From assembly GCA_030040115.1 (NCBI GenBank), contig JASHUH010000511.1, positions 1-9,995 on the forward strand: DNA of 9,995 nucleotides, given 5' to 3'. This document shows positions 1 through 6,590 of this stretch, piece by piece. This DNA is from Acidobacteriaceae bacterium (lineage in GTDB: Bacteria; Acidobacteriota; Terriglobia; Terriglobales; Acidobacteriaceae). Both the position numbers and the translations under genes were made by a program. Below the pieces are notes generated by a model, which was not told the origin of the DNA, made no database searches, and saw only the letters and a program-made list of their open reading frames with translations. Position 1 is the first letter of the stretch, and the number at the start of each line of letters is the position of its first letter.

Positions 1-1496
1 CCGCCGCCGCCCGCCCCGGTCTCGGCGCACCAGAAGAACCCCGAATCCGGCTGCGCTGGCGTGCCGCCTTCGTTCGCGCTTTCGTTGCACAGGTTCAACA
101 CATTCCACACCGTCTCCACTCCAGCCGGGTAGCTTGGATCCGGATTCGCGTCGGGATTGAAGGTTTCCAGCGAAGTGCCGCCCACGCTCGTCACCCAGGG
201 TTGAGAAGCAGGGTCATCGACGTTGACGATCGTCGTCCCATCGCTGCGGATGCAGTCGAAGGCGCCGGTGTCGCCGGCGGAGCTGAACAGGCTTTGTCCC
301 TGCAGAGCGATCTGCTCGAAGATAATGTTTTCGGCTTCCGCATACCCGGCCCCCGCGTCGTTCTCGCACAAGCCCCAACTGGAGCTGATGGCATCCGCGG
401 TATCATCGCTGGCGATCTTCGTGTATTCATCCAGCTCCGTCTGCCCGGTATAGTCGTTGGGAGCGTTGTAGACCAGGACGTGCTTTGCGTCCGGTGAGAT
501 CGTGAACTGCATCTCGATGTCCGCGTCCACTTCGATGTCGCCGGAGTACTCGTTATATTGTGGCGGACATTCATCGCCTGCGGGGCAGACGGGATCCAGA
601 GGACCGCCATCCACGGTGATGTCTACAAGCCGGTCCGCGTAATCGGCGCCAAAGAAGTACTCCGACCAGGTGGCAATGTCCGAGTGCAGATAGCCGGAGA
701 GTTCGAAGACCGCAAGATTGACGCCGGCGCCCTTGGCTTCAGACCCCAGATCGGGCGCGCCATAGATGGAGTTGGTTTGCGACGGGGTTAGGCCATTGCA
801 TCCCGGACCTCCGCCATACCCGTAAGGAAACCCCACGTTGTTATTGACGGCGTTGAACAGCTCTGCCGCCGTCACGTAGGGCGTCTCGCAGCTTGGAACC
901 GGGGGTGAGTTCTGCTTGTTGGGGCGCACAAGGTGGGTGTGCGCGCGCACTGTGTTGGAGAGACCCACAACGCCCAAAACCCCCGAGGCGAGCGCGTCGG
1001 GTATCTTAATTTCGCTCGCGTTGGAGTAATACGTAACCCCCCTTGGATTGCGATAGCTGTGGATTGAAGTTTTGAATGTGTTCTCTATCATGTTGCTCGA
1101 CCCGCTGGCCCGCACCAGAAACGGGGACGATGTCGCTTCCAAATCCAATCCGCTTTCGCGCAGATAATTGGCCACTGCAGCGATCTGCGCGCTGTCCGGG
1201 GCAAAACGGGCGCTGAACTCGCCTTTGGCCAGCCAGTGCTGGTAGTTTTGGCTATTGGTGTTGTAGACGTCGGCCAGCAGGGCGGATAACCCCGTCGCAT
1301 TACGCGGCGCCAGCACCACCTCGACCGTCATCCGGGCGCTGCTGAACTCGCCCATATCGATGTCGGTCGTGGGCTTTAAGCTGCCGGGAATCGCGGAGAA
1401 ACCATTCTCAGCCGCACCCCCCATCGCCGCTGACAGGCTTAGGAACAGGATGAATACGATTGACGCACAGCACAGCCTACCTATTTTCGAAACCAT
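1..1496 (-). CDS. Secreted S53 (sedolisin/kumamolisin) serine-carboxyl peptidase precursor, C-terminus beyond window
   Basis: Sedolisins are acid-active secreted endopeptidases made as pro-enzymes. I read 498 codons from an ATG at 1496-1494 to the left edge without a stop. The start is preceded by GGAGG at 1505-1501, four bases away. Residues 1-29 look like a signal peptide: basic start, hydrophobic SIVFILFLSLSAA, cleavage probably after GGAA. Residues 45-190 fit the pro-kumamolisin activation domain (QNYQHWLAKGEF near 83-94). The catalytic part begins near 235. Glu322 and Asp326 in EVDADIE match the family Glu/Asp pair, SSSWG (371-375) and SSAGDTGA (405-412, Asp409 as oxyanion Asp) match the family core, and VTSVGGTS (435-442) follows. 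The nucleophile Ser (GTSxxxP motif) would lie beyond position 1 and is not seen. Eight Cys outside the signal peptide suggest disulfides and export. It diverges from the dehydrogenase at 1952. Family assignment is firm; the substrate is unknown. Confidence 0.9.
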   Translation of the reverse strand, partial: MVSKIGRLCCASIVFILFLSLSAAMGGAAENGFSAIPGSLKPTTDIDMGEFSSARMTVEVVLAPRNATGLSALLADVYNTNSQNYQHWLAKGEFSARFAPDSAQIAAVANYLRESGLDLEATSSPFLVRASGSSNMIENTFKTSIHSYRNPRGVTYYSNASEIKIPDALASGVLGVVGLSNTVRAHTHLVRPNKQNSPPVPSCETPYVTAAELFNAVNNNVGFPYGYGGGPGCNGLTPSQTNSIYGAPDLGSEAKGAGVNLAVFELSGYLHSDIATWSEYFFGADYADRLVDITVDGGPLDPVCPAGDECPPQYNEYSGDIEVDADIEMQFTISPDAKHVLVYNAPNDYTGQTELDEYTKIASDDTADAISSSWGLCENDAGAGYAEAENIIFEQIALQGQSLFSSAGDTGAFDCIRSDGTTIVNVDDPASQPWVTSVGGTSLETFNPDANPDPSYPAGVETVWNVLNLCNESANEGGTPAQPDSGFFWCAETGAGGG

Positions 1497-1609
1497 GGCG
1501 CCTCCAGACGCTTTTAGGGCCCGAAGCCGGGCTCGGTGGGACGGCGTGACGACAACTCGACATTGCAGTTTGGGATGGCCCGTTGCGGGGGAGGAACTCG
1601 TTGCAGCTA

Positions 1610-1638
1610 AACGTATCTCCCCATTTCGTGGCTGTCAA
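1610..1638 (-). promoter_or_regulatory. Candidate sigma70-type promoter for the sedolisin gene
   Basis: On the minus strand a perfect TTGACA (1638-1633) is followed after 17 bases by TACGTT (1615-1610), a weak -10 with three of six matches. It would give a leader of about 105 bases before the ATG at 1496. The -35 and the spacing are good and the -10 is poor, so this is tentative. Confidence 0.35.
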
Positions 1639-1704
1639 GCTAAAACTCCCACCCCACTTTCCCTCCCCCTTCGGTCGATGAGCCGCCGATTGCGCGTTCC
1701 CGGT

Positions 1705-1735
1705 TTGACAGCGGCGCTCGCCGCCAAAGTAGAAT
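1705..1735 (+). promoter_or_regulatory. Candidate promoter for the aldehyde dehydrogenase, with a palindrome in the spacer
   Basis: TTGACA (1705-1710, perfect) and TAGAAT (1730-1735, five of six) are separated by 19 bases, longer than ideal. The spacer contains the inverted repeat GCGGCG-CT-CGCCGC (1711-1724). Transcription would start near 1742 and leave a leader of about 210 bases. A closer alternative is TTGATC (1813-1818), 18 bases, TACGAT (1837-1842). A spacer palindrome could be a repressor or MerR-type activator site; this is inference. Confidence 0.4.
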
Positions 1736-1786
1736 TTCTGAGACTGGCCGGCCTTGGCGGCATCCAACCAATTGGCCCGCATATTC

Positions 1787-1812
1787 GTGGTTCGCATCGT
1801 ACGTCGAACCAC
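1787..1812. repeat. Perfect inverted repeat, 8-bp arms, in the dehydrogenase leader
   Basis: GTGGTTCG (1787-1794) and CGAACCAC (1805-1812) are exact reverse complements around a 10-base centre. It lies downstream of the 1705-1735 promoter candidate and just upstream of the 1813-1842 alternative. It could be an operator for a dimeric regulator, such as one sensing a sugar acid, or an RNA hairpin in the leader. The repeat is seen directly; its role is inferred. Confidence 0.6.
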
Positions 1813-1951
1813 TTGATCGGCAAGAATTTTGAATTTTACGATGGCTATTCGCTCAACTCGAACGCAATCCTAAGCTTTGCATCAATTTCCGCACTTCTAA
1901 CCTGGCCGCCGGGCGCGCATTCCCGCGGCCCTTCCGAACCGCGGTGAAATC

Positions 1952-3577
1952 ATGCTGACTGGACATTCCATCATCAACGGCGAGTCCCACCCTGGCGGCG
2001 CCGGGACCTTCGCAGGGTACGATCCTTCCACTGGCGCCACTCTCGAACCCACTTACCATTACGCTTCACTCCAAGACCTGGCCCTCGCGGCCGATCTCGC
2101 CGATGAGGCTTTTGGCGTTTATCGCCAGCTTCCCGGCAAAGATCGCGCGCGTTTCCTGCGCACCATCGCCACCGGCCTCGACTCCATCGCCGCCGAGGTC
2201 ATCGACCGCGCGCATCGCGAAACCGGTCTGCCCGAGGCCCGCCTCAAAGGCGAGCTCGCGCGCACCGTCAACCAGCTCCGCCTCTTTGCCGATGTCGTCG
2301 AAGAAGGCTCCTGGGTCAACGCGCGCATCGATCCCGCGCAGCCCGACCGCAAGCCATTGCCCCGCGCCGACATCCGCTCCGTCCTCCGCCCCATCGGGCC
2401 CATCGCCGTCTTCGGCTCCAGCAATTTCCCGCTCGCCTTTTCTGTCGCCGGAGGCGACACCGCGTCCGCCTTCGCCGCCGGCAATCCCGTCCTTGTCAAG
2501 GCCCACTCCGCGCACCCCGGCACAAGCGAATTGGTCGGCCAGGTGATCGCCCGCAGCGCGCGCGAGTGCGGCCTGCCGGCGGGCGTCTTTGCCCTGCTCT
2601 TCGGCGCCGGCTCCAAGCTCGGCGCGGCCCTCGTCCAGCACCCCAAGGTCAAAGGCGTGGGCTTTACCGGCTCCTTGACCGCCGGCCGGTCGCTCATGGA
2701 TCTCGCCGCATCGCGGCCCGAGCCCATCCCCTGCTTCACCGAGATGAGCAGCGTCAACCCCGTTTTCGTGCTTCCTGAGGCGCTACGCACGCGCAACGCG
2801 CAAATCGCCTCTGGCCTCTTCGCCTCGTTCACCCTGGGTGTGGGCCAGTTCTGCACCAAGCCCGGCCTGGTCTTCCTGCCCCGCGGCCAGGATGCCGACG
2901 CCCTCGTCGCCGAGCTCAAGAAACATGTCGAGCAGGCTTCCTGCGCGCCCATGCTCACTGAAAGCATCTCCAAAAGCTACCGCTCCGGCCTCGCCGCCCG
3001 CCAAGGCAAACCATGCGTTTCCACCGTCGCCCAGGCCGGCGCGCCCGGCGATCTCGCCAGCAGTTATGCTGTCCCCGTCCTATTTGAAATCGCCGGCGCC
3101 GATCTGGTTCGCGATCCCGATTTGGCAGGTGAAGTTTTCGGCCCTTCCACCCTCGTCATCCGGTATGAAGATCGCGATGAGATGCTCGCCCTCGCCCGTT
3201 CCGTCGAAGGCCAGCTCACTGCAACCCTCCATGGAACCGAAAGCGATCTGGCCGCCAGCGCCGACTTGATCGCCATCCTCGAACGCAAGGCCGGCCGCCT
3301 CATTGTCAACGGCTTTCCCACCGGAGTCGAGGTCTGTCACGCCATGGTTCACGGCGGACCTTACCCGGCCACCAGCGACAGCCGTTTCACCTCCGTCGGC
3401 ACGCAAGCCATCTACCGGTTTGTGCGCCCCGTCTGCTATCAGGACTTCCCGCAGTCCGCATTGCCCCATGAGTTGAAAGATGAGAATCCGCTCGGCATCT
3501 GGCGGCTTATCAACGGCTCCCTCACCCGCGAACCCTACGCCGCCAATCGCGAGGAAATGTTAACCGCTGTCAAGTAG
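1952..3577 (+). CDS. 2,5-dioxovalerate (alpha-ketoglutarate semialdehyde) dehydrogenase, ALDH superfamily
   Basis: This 541-residue protein fits the NAD(P)+-dependent KGSADH subfamily, which oxidises 2,5-dioxopentanoate to 2-oxoglutarate at the end of non-phosphorylative pentose or hexarate catabolism; it would act in the cytosol. The N-terminal part carries ETGLPEARLKGE (90-101). The Rossmann core has FGSSNFPLAFSVAGGDTAS (154-172) with the oxyanion Asn158, VKAHSAHPGTSE (182-193) with Lys183, and GFTGS (237-241). Catalytic Glu264 sits in FTEMSSVNP and the nucleophile Cys301 in GQFCTKPGL. EVFGP (394-398) is the usual cofactor-site motif. Length agrees with the subfamily (about 525). The ATG has a modest GGTGA upstream (1943-1947). 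No sugar-acid dehydratase or transporter lies beside it in the window, so the substrate assignment comes from sequence family alone; related semialdehydes are possible. Confidence 0.9.
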   Translation: MLTGHSIINGESHPGGAGTFAGYDPSTGATLEPTYHYASLQDLALAADLADEAFGVYRQLPGKDRARFLRTIATGLDSIAAEVIDRAHRETGLPEARLKGELARTVNQLRLFADVVEEGSWVNARIDPAQPDRKPLPRADIRSVLRPIGPIAVFGSSNFPLAFSVAGGDTASAFAAGNPVLVKAHSAHPGTSELVGQVIARSARECGLPAGVFALLFGAGSKLGAALVQHPKVKGVGFTGSLTAGRSLMDLAASRPEPIPCFTEMSSVNPVFVLPEALRTRNAQIASGLFASFTLGVGQFCTKPGLVFLPRGQDADALVAELKKHVEQASCAPMLTESISKSYRSGLAARQGKPCVSTVAQAGAPGDLASSYAVPVLFEIAGADLVRDPDLAGEVFGPSTLVIRYEDRDEMLALARSVEGQLTATLHGTESDLAASADLIAILERKAGRLIVNGFPTGVEVCHAMVHGGPYPATSDSRFTSVGTQAIYRFVRPVCYQDFPQSALPHELKDENPLGIWRLINGSLTREPYAANREEMLTAVK

Positions 3578-3630
3578 CAGCAGCGCGGCCGGCATTCAGC
3601 GTCATCCAATCCTGCCTCGCCACCCGCTGC

Positions 3631-3662
3631 GTTTCTCCGGTCCCGCAGGGGACTTGAGAAAC
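3631..3662. terminator. Nested hairpin downstream of the dehydrogenase, possible terminator or dispersed palindrome
   Basis: GTTTCTC (3631-3637) pairs with GAGAAAC (3656-3662). Inside it GTCCC (3640-3644) pairs with GGGAC (3649-3653) around the loop GCAG, with one mismatch and one G-U pair between the stems. It starts 54 bases after the stop codon. No T-tract follows, so it is not a classical intrinsic terminator. It may instead be a transcript-end stabiliser or a REP-like element. Confidence 0.5.
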
Positions 3663-3702
3663 CGCGCCGCCCACCCGCTCTATGCACCATCCTCTGTTCT
3701 TT

Positions 3703-3750
3703 ATCCCTGCTCCCTGCTCAATGTTCCCTTGTTCCCTCGTTCCCTGCCTT
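3703..3750. repeat. Degenerate GTTCCCT heptamer tract, copy 1
   Basis: A pyrimidine-rich tract built of TTCCCTG-like units (ATCCCTG, CTCCCTG, GTTCCCT repeated). It aligns almost base for base with 9576-9624, differing at a handful of positions and one indel. It ends 46 bases before the KH-R3H start. Confidence 0.75.
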
Positions 3751-3796
3751 TCCGATTTCCCCGCGCTCAGCCCCGCTCTGCGATACTGAATTGGTT

Positions 3797-4345
3797 ATGG
3801 CCATTGCCGACCTGCAGGAAGCCGCTCAAAAAATCGCCCGATTCTTGAATTCGCTGAATAAATTGGGCGGAATGCGCCTCAAGTACCGCATCACCGCGGG
3901 CGACGGCGCGCGCGATCCCGAGGGCCTTGAAGCCCGCCAGATCTATGTCGAGTTGGCCGGACCCGACGCGCCGCTGGTCATTCAGCACAACGGCGAATTG
4001 CTCCGCGCGCTCGAAACCATCGCTGCGCAAATCCTGCGCCTCGACCCGCGCGAGCACGATGCGGTTAGCTTCGACGCCGCCAATTTCAAGGCGCTGCGCG
4101 CCCAGGAACTACGCCTCGCCGCGGAGACGGCCGCGGAAAAAGTGCGCCAAACCGGACTCCCCTATAGCTTCCCGCCCATGAACAGCCGCGAGCGCCGCCT
4201 CTTGCACCTGGCCTGCCGCTCCCTGGAAGGCGTCGAAACCGCCAGCGTCGGCGAAGGCCTCACCCGCTTTCTCGTCGTCTATCCTCAAGGCAAAACCAAT
4301 CTTCCCGTCGCGACGCCCAAGCCGCGCACCTTCGGCCGTCGCTAA
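3797..4345 (+). CDS. jag: KH-R3H domain RNA-binding protein, Jag/KhpB-like, lacking the Jag-N domain
   Basis: A 182-residue protein. Its C-terminal half is a clear R3H domain: PPMNSRERRLLHLAC (126-140) with the signature Arg133 and His137, then GVETASVGEGLTRFLVVYP (145-163). Residues 48-120 follow the KH layout of Jag proteins (IYVELAG..., FDAANFKALRAQELRLAAE, AEKV). The usual GxxG loop (IGxRGxTL) is replaced by IQHNGELL (62-69), so the first Gly is Gln63. The N-terminal Jag-N domain is missing. Jag/KhpB proteins bind single-stranded RNA and affect cell envelope growth or division in other bacteria; cytosolic. The gene normally follows yidC, but here it lies on the far side of dnaA, convergent with it. 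Start: ATG at 3797; an in-frame TTG at 3791 is possible, and neither has a visible ribosome-binding site. R3H is certain, the KH assignment probable. Confidence 0.85.
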   Translation: MAIADLQEAAQKIARFLNSLNKLGGMRLKYRITAGDGARDPEGLEARQIYVELAGPDAPLVIQHNGELLRALETIAAQILRLDPREHDAVSFDAANFKALRAQELRLAAETAAEKVRQTGLPYSFPPMNSRERRLLHLACRSLEGVETASVGEGLTRFLVVYPQGKTNLPVATPKPRTFGRR

Positions 4346-4460
4346 GCGGCGTCGGGACGGCGCCCGCGCAGCGTGGTTCCCAAGCCTACAGGCATCCTCC
4401 TCAGCCTCGCTGAGTTTCCTCGTCCCGTCGGCTCGGACAAAAGACGCTCAAAGACGCCGA

Positions 4461-4488
4461 AGGCCGCGCATCGCACGGCCTCCTTTTC
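4461..4488 (+). terminator. Weak intrinsic terminator between convergent KH-R3H gene and dnaA
   Basis: AGGCCG (4461-4466) and CGGCCT (4476-4481) form a perfect 6-bp stem with a 9-base loop, followed by a short CCTTTT (4482-4487). It lies 115 bases after the KH-R3H stop. The T-run is short, so efficiency is uncertain. On the other strand there is no T-run, so it would serve only the rightward gene. Confidence 0.45.
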
Positions 4489-4535
4489 CATTTCGCTGAC
4501 CTGCCGACTCGCTGCTTGCTGGCCCGCTGTTCCGC

Positions 4536-5945
4536 TCACCCGTTCAGCAGATCCTGCAGCTTATTCAGCGTCCGCTGCAGGTCCTTGTCGGTTCGACGCT
4601 GCTCGTCGATCTTGCCGATCGAATGCATCACTGTGGTGTGGTGCTTATTGCCGAACTGGCGGCCGATCTCCGGTAAGCTCGCTTCGGTCATCTGCTTCGC
4701 CAGATACATCGCAATCTGCCGCGGCACCACCACGTTGCGCGAGTTGTTCTTCTGCTTCAGATCGCTCACCCGCATGCCAAACTGCTCGGCCACCGTGCGC
4801 TGAATCGCCTCGATCGTGATCTTGCGCACCTGCATATCGATGAACTGCTTCAGGCATTGCTGGGTGGCCGCCAGCGTGATCTCCATTTTGTAACTCTGGC
4901 ACCACGCCACGAGGCGCACCAGCGCGCCCTCCAATTCACGCACGTTGGTGCGCACATTCGAAGCCACAAACAGCGCCACGTCCGTGGGTAAATGCACCTG
5001 CTCGCTTTCGGCCTTCTTCAGCAGAATCGCCACCTTGGTTTCCAAATCCGGCGGTTGAATGTCGGCGATCAGGCCCCATTCAAAGCGCGAGCGCAGCCGT
5101 TCCTCGATTTCCGTGAGTTCCTTCGGCGGACGGTCTGAAGCAATCACCACCTGCTTCATGTTCTCGTGCAGCGCATTGAAGGTGTGAAAGAATTCCTCCT
5201 GCGTCCGCTCTTTTTGCGAAATGAACTGAATGTCGTCGATCAGCAGCACGTCCACGGTGCGAAAACGATCGCGAAAACTCGTCATGCGGTCGTTGCGGAT
5301 GGAGTTAATCATCTCGTTGGTGAACTTTTCCGCCGAAACGTAGCAGATATTCGCCACCGGTTGCCGCCGCTTCACCTCGTGTCCAATGGCGTGCATCAGG
5401 TGCGTCTTGCCCATGCCCACGCCGCCATACAGAAACAGCGGATTATAGGCCCGCGAAGGCCGCTCCGCCACCGCGAACGCCGCCGCGCGCGCAAACTGGT
5501 TGCCGTTGCCGGTCACAAACGCATCGAAGGTGTAACGCGGGTTCAGTTGCGCCGCCATCGACCAGTCGAAACGCGTCTGCTCTGGCGCGCGCGACGGCGC
5601 CGGCATCGGCGGAGCTGTGGGCGCATGCGCCGACACCGGCCCGAAACCCCCGTCCTTGCGCTGCGGAGGAATCGACGGATCGTCCTCCGCCGTCACAAAG
5701 CTCACATCGTCGAAATCCAGAGCCTGCAAATCGATCGCCTCCTGGATCAGGTCGCCATATTTGTCGCCGATGTGTTGAAACTCCGGCGACGGAACCCGGA
5801 CGTACAGCGTTCGCCCCGCACAGTGGCTGTAGCGCGTCGGCTTCAGCCAGGTCTCGAAAGACTGCCGGATCACTTTCTTTTCGAGGGCTGCGAGTATCTG
5901 CAGCCAAGGATTGAGCGCCGAAGTCGTCGTGGTTACAAATGACAT
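4536..5945 (-). CDS. dnaA: Chromosomal replication initiator protein DnaA
   Basis: Full-length 469-residue DnaA, the ATP-dependent initiator that binds oriC, melts DNA and loads the helicase. Domain I (about 1-86) carries the FETWLKP motif (30-36). Domain II is a short Pro/Ala-rich linker (about 87-130). The AAA+ domain has YNPLFLYGGVGMGKTH (167-182, Walker A), LLIDDIQF (234-241, Walker B), ERLRSRFEWGL (282-292) and sensor II RTNVRELEGAL (332-342). Domain IV has NSRNVVVPRQIAMYLAK (401-417) and the helix-turn-helix signature FGNKHHTTVMHS (431-442). Where E. coli has Asp433 this protein has His435. The start ATG (5945-5943) is supported by AAGGA at 5958-5954, eight bases upstream. It diverges from rpmH, as in gammaproteobacteria. 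dnaN is not adjacent; the next gene downstream converges. Confidence 0.98.
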   Translation of the reverse strand: MSFVTTTTSALNPWLQILAALEKKVIRQSFETWLKPTRYSHCAGRTLYVRVPSPEFQHIGDKYGDLIQEAIDLQALDFDDVSFVTAEDDPSIPPQRKDGGFGPVSAHAPTAPPMPAPSRAPEQTRFDWSMAAQLNPRYTFDAFVTGNGNQFARAAAFAVAERPSRAYNPLFLYGGVGMGKTHLMHAIGHEVKRRQPVANICYVSAEKFTNEMINSIRNDRMTSFRDRFRTVDVLLIDDIQFISQKERTQEEFFHTFNALHENMKQVVIASDRPPKELTEIEERLRSRFEWGLIADIQPPDLETKVAILLKKAESEQVHLPTDVALFVASNVRTNVRELEGALVRLVAWCQSYKMEITLAATQQCLKQFIDMQVRKITIEAIQRTVAEQFGMRVSDLKQKNNSRNVVVPRQIAMYLAKQMTEASLPEIGRQFGNKHHTTVMHSIGKIDEQRRTDKDLQRTLNKLQDLLNG

Positions 5946-6124
5946 CGTCCAGATCCTTGCCAGCGCCCTTCAAAATGGAATCTCTTCCTGTTCATTCATC
6001 GTCTTCAGGCAACGGCTGTCTTAGGGCGGAAAGCTGCCGCCTGCCGTCCTGCCGATCGACTTCGCACAACGATCTGTTTGCCGCTAGTCTGCCCCTGACC
6101 AACCAAATTTCTCTTTGGGGCGAT

Positions 6125-6138
6125 GAACGATCGCGTTC
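6125..6138. repeat. 14-bp palindrome in the dnaA leader
   Basis: GAACG-ATCG-CGTTC is symmetric with 5-bp arms. It falls roughly 30-40 bases downstream of the transcription start predicted from the dnaA promoter candidate, a position where a repressor could act. Short palindromes also arise by chance. Confidence 0.4.
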
Positions 6139-6173
6139 CGTAGGACGCTTGAAAACTTCCTTGAACGGTCCCG

Positions 6174-6201
6174 ATAGTAGCACATTTGACCCTCGTTGCA
6201 A
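6174..6201 (-). promoter_or_regulatory. Candidate dnaA promoter with extended -10
   Basis: On the minus strand TTGCAA (6201-6196), 16 bases, then TACTAT (6179-6174), which is preceded by TGC to give an extended -10 (TGCTACTAT). Each hexamer has four of six consensus matches. The implied leader is about 220 bases. Confidence 0.4.
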
Positions 6202-6252
6202 TCTCCCTTTCACAAACTTTTCTGCGCGCGCCGAAAGGTTGCACCGCTGCTG

Positions 6253-6314
6253 GTGAAACTCTGCACAAAAGTTACCAGAGTCACAGCGGATAAAGCGGGC
6301 GTTATGCGGATAAA
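6253..6314. other. oriC candidate: two DnaA-box-like 9-mers beside an inverted repeat
   Basis: Minus-strand TTATCCGCT (6293-6285) and TTATCCGCA (6313-6305) resemble the DnaA box TTATCCACA, with two and one mismatches. They share orientation and lie exactly 20 bp apart, about two helical turns, as the direct repeat GCGGATAAA. Immediately left is an imperfect hairpin: GTGA-AA-CTCTG (6253-6263) with CAGAGTCAC (6276-6284). The location between dnaA and rpmH supports an origin role. No third good box or obvious AT-rich melting element was found. Confidence 0.5.
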
Positions 6315-6480
6315 CGGTCACGAATTTTTCTTGGCCCGATGCTCGACCGATCTTTCCGCCACGCGCATCTACGCGCCCGCGCGTCTTCAATCAGCGTTCC
6401 GATGCACGCTCCGCTCCTTGGTGCGCGCTCTGTTCCTTGCTGCAAGTTCTGCTCCGCATCGACGCGTTCTTCCGCGCTGC

Positions 6481-6499
6481 TCGATCCGCTCTGGATCGA
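6481..6499. repeat. Perfect inverted repeat upstream of the rpmH promoter
   Basis: TCGATCC (6481-6487) and GGATCGA (6493-6499) are exact reverse complements around GCTCT. It sits about 35 bases upstream of the rpmH -10 and could be a regulator site or a hairpin; it has no T-tract. Confidence 0.5.
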
Positions 6500-6510
6500 A
6501 ACCCCGCGCT

Positions 6511-6539
6511 GGCTTCCAACCCCATCTCTCCTGTATACT
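6511..6539 (+). promoter_or_regulatory. Candidate promoter of the rpmH-rnpA-yidD-yidC operon
   Basis: TATACT (6534-6539) is a good -10, five of six, with TG directly before it. The corresponding -35 position (around 6511-6516, GGCTTC) is poor. A start near 6546 would leave a leader of about 45 bases to the rpmH ATG. Confidence 0.5.
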
Positions 6540-6590
6540 TAAACCTGTTCGAAGCGCAGCATTCTCGTCCCAGGTCAGGAGCGCCTTGTC

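Larger units (their letters stand above)
1497..1951. other. Divergent intergenic region between sedolisin and aldehyde dehydrogenase
   Basis: 455 bp without a credible gene. It contains the sedolisin ribosome-binding site (1501-1505), a leftward promoter candidate, one or two rightward promoter candidates, a 26-bp inverted repeat and a perfect tandem GAATTTT pair (1824-1837). Open frames across it overlap the sedolisin start antisense and show no family features. The AT-richer stretch at 1820-1880 contrasts with the GC-rich flanking genes, as expected for control DNA. Confidence 0.7.
3578..3796. other. Intergenic region between the dehydrogenase and the KH-R3H gene
   Basis: 219 bp with no credible gene. 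It contains a nested hairpin right after the dehydrogenase, a pyrimidine-rich degenerate heptamer tract, and a GATACT that could be a weak -10 (3783-3788), close before the KH-R3H start. No purine-rich ribosome-binding site is visible before 3797. Confidence 0.6.
5946..6590. other. dnaA-rpmH intergenic region, probable oriC location
   Basis: 645 bp without a credible gene, between the divergent dnaA and rpmH. From left to right it holds the dnaA ribosome-binding site (5954-5958), a 14-bp palindrome (6125-6138), a dnaA promoter candidate (6174-6201), an inverted repeat next to two DnaA-box-like 9-mers (6253-6314), a GC-rich stretch, a hairpin (6481-6499) and the rpmH promoter. Origins commonly lie beside dnaA, so this is the most likely oriC here, although only two boxes are convincing. 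Confidence 0.55.

Noticed and set aside
1..1496. Possible frameshifts in the sedolisin, since short frames of other phases are open here
   Set aside because: One frame reads continuously from signal peptide through activation domain to the catalytic motifs; the other frames are shadows.
1360..1947. 195-codon open frame on the plus strand
   Set aside because: It overlaps the sedolisin signal-peptide region antisense and then the regulatory gap; no family features, and it would remove the divergent promoters.
2066..2973. Long minus-strand open frames
   Set aside because: Antisense to the aldehyde dehydrogenase, low-complexity Gly/Ala/Arg-rich translations.
5166..5942. 258-codon open frame on the plus strand
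   Set aside because: It lies wholly antisense to dnaA, whose motifs are complete. The Arg/His-rich composition is typical of a shadow frame in GC-rich coding DNA.
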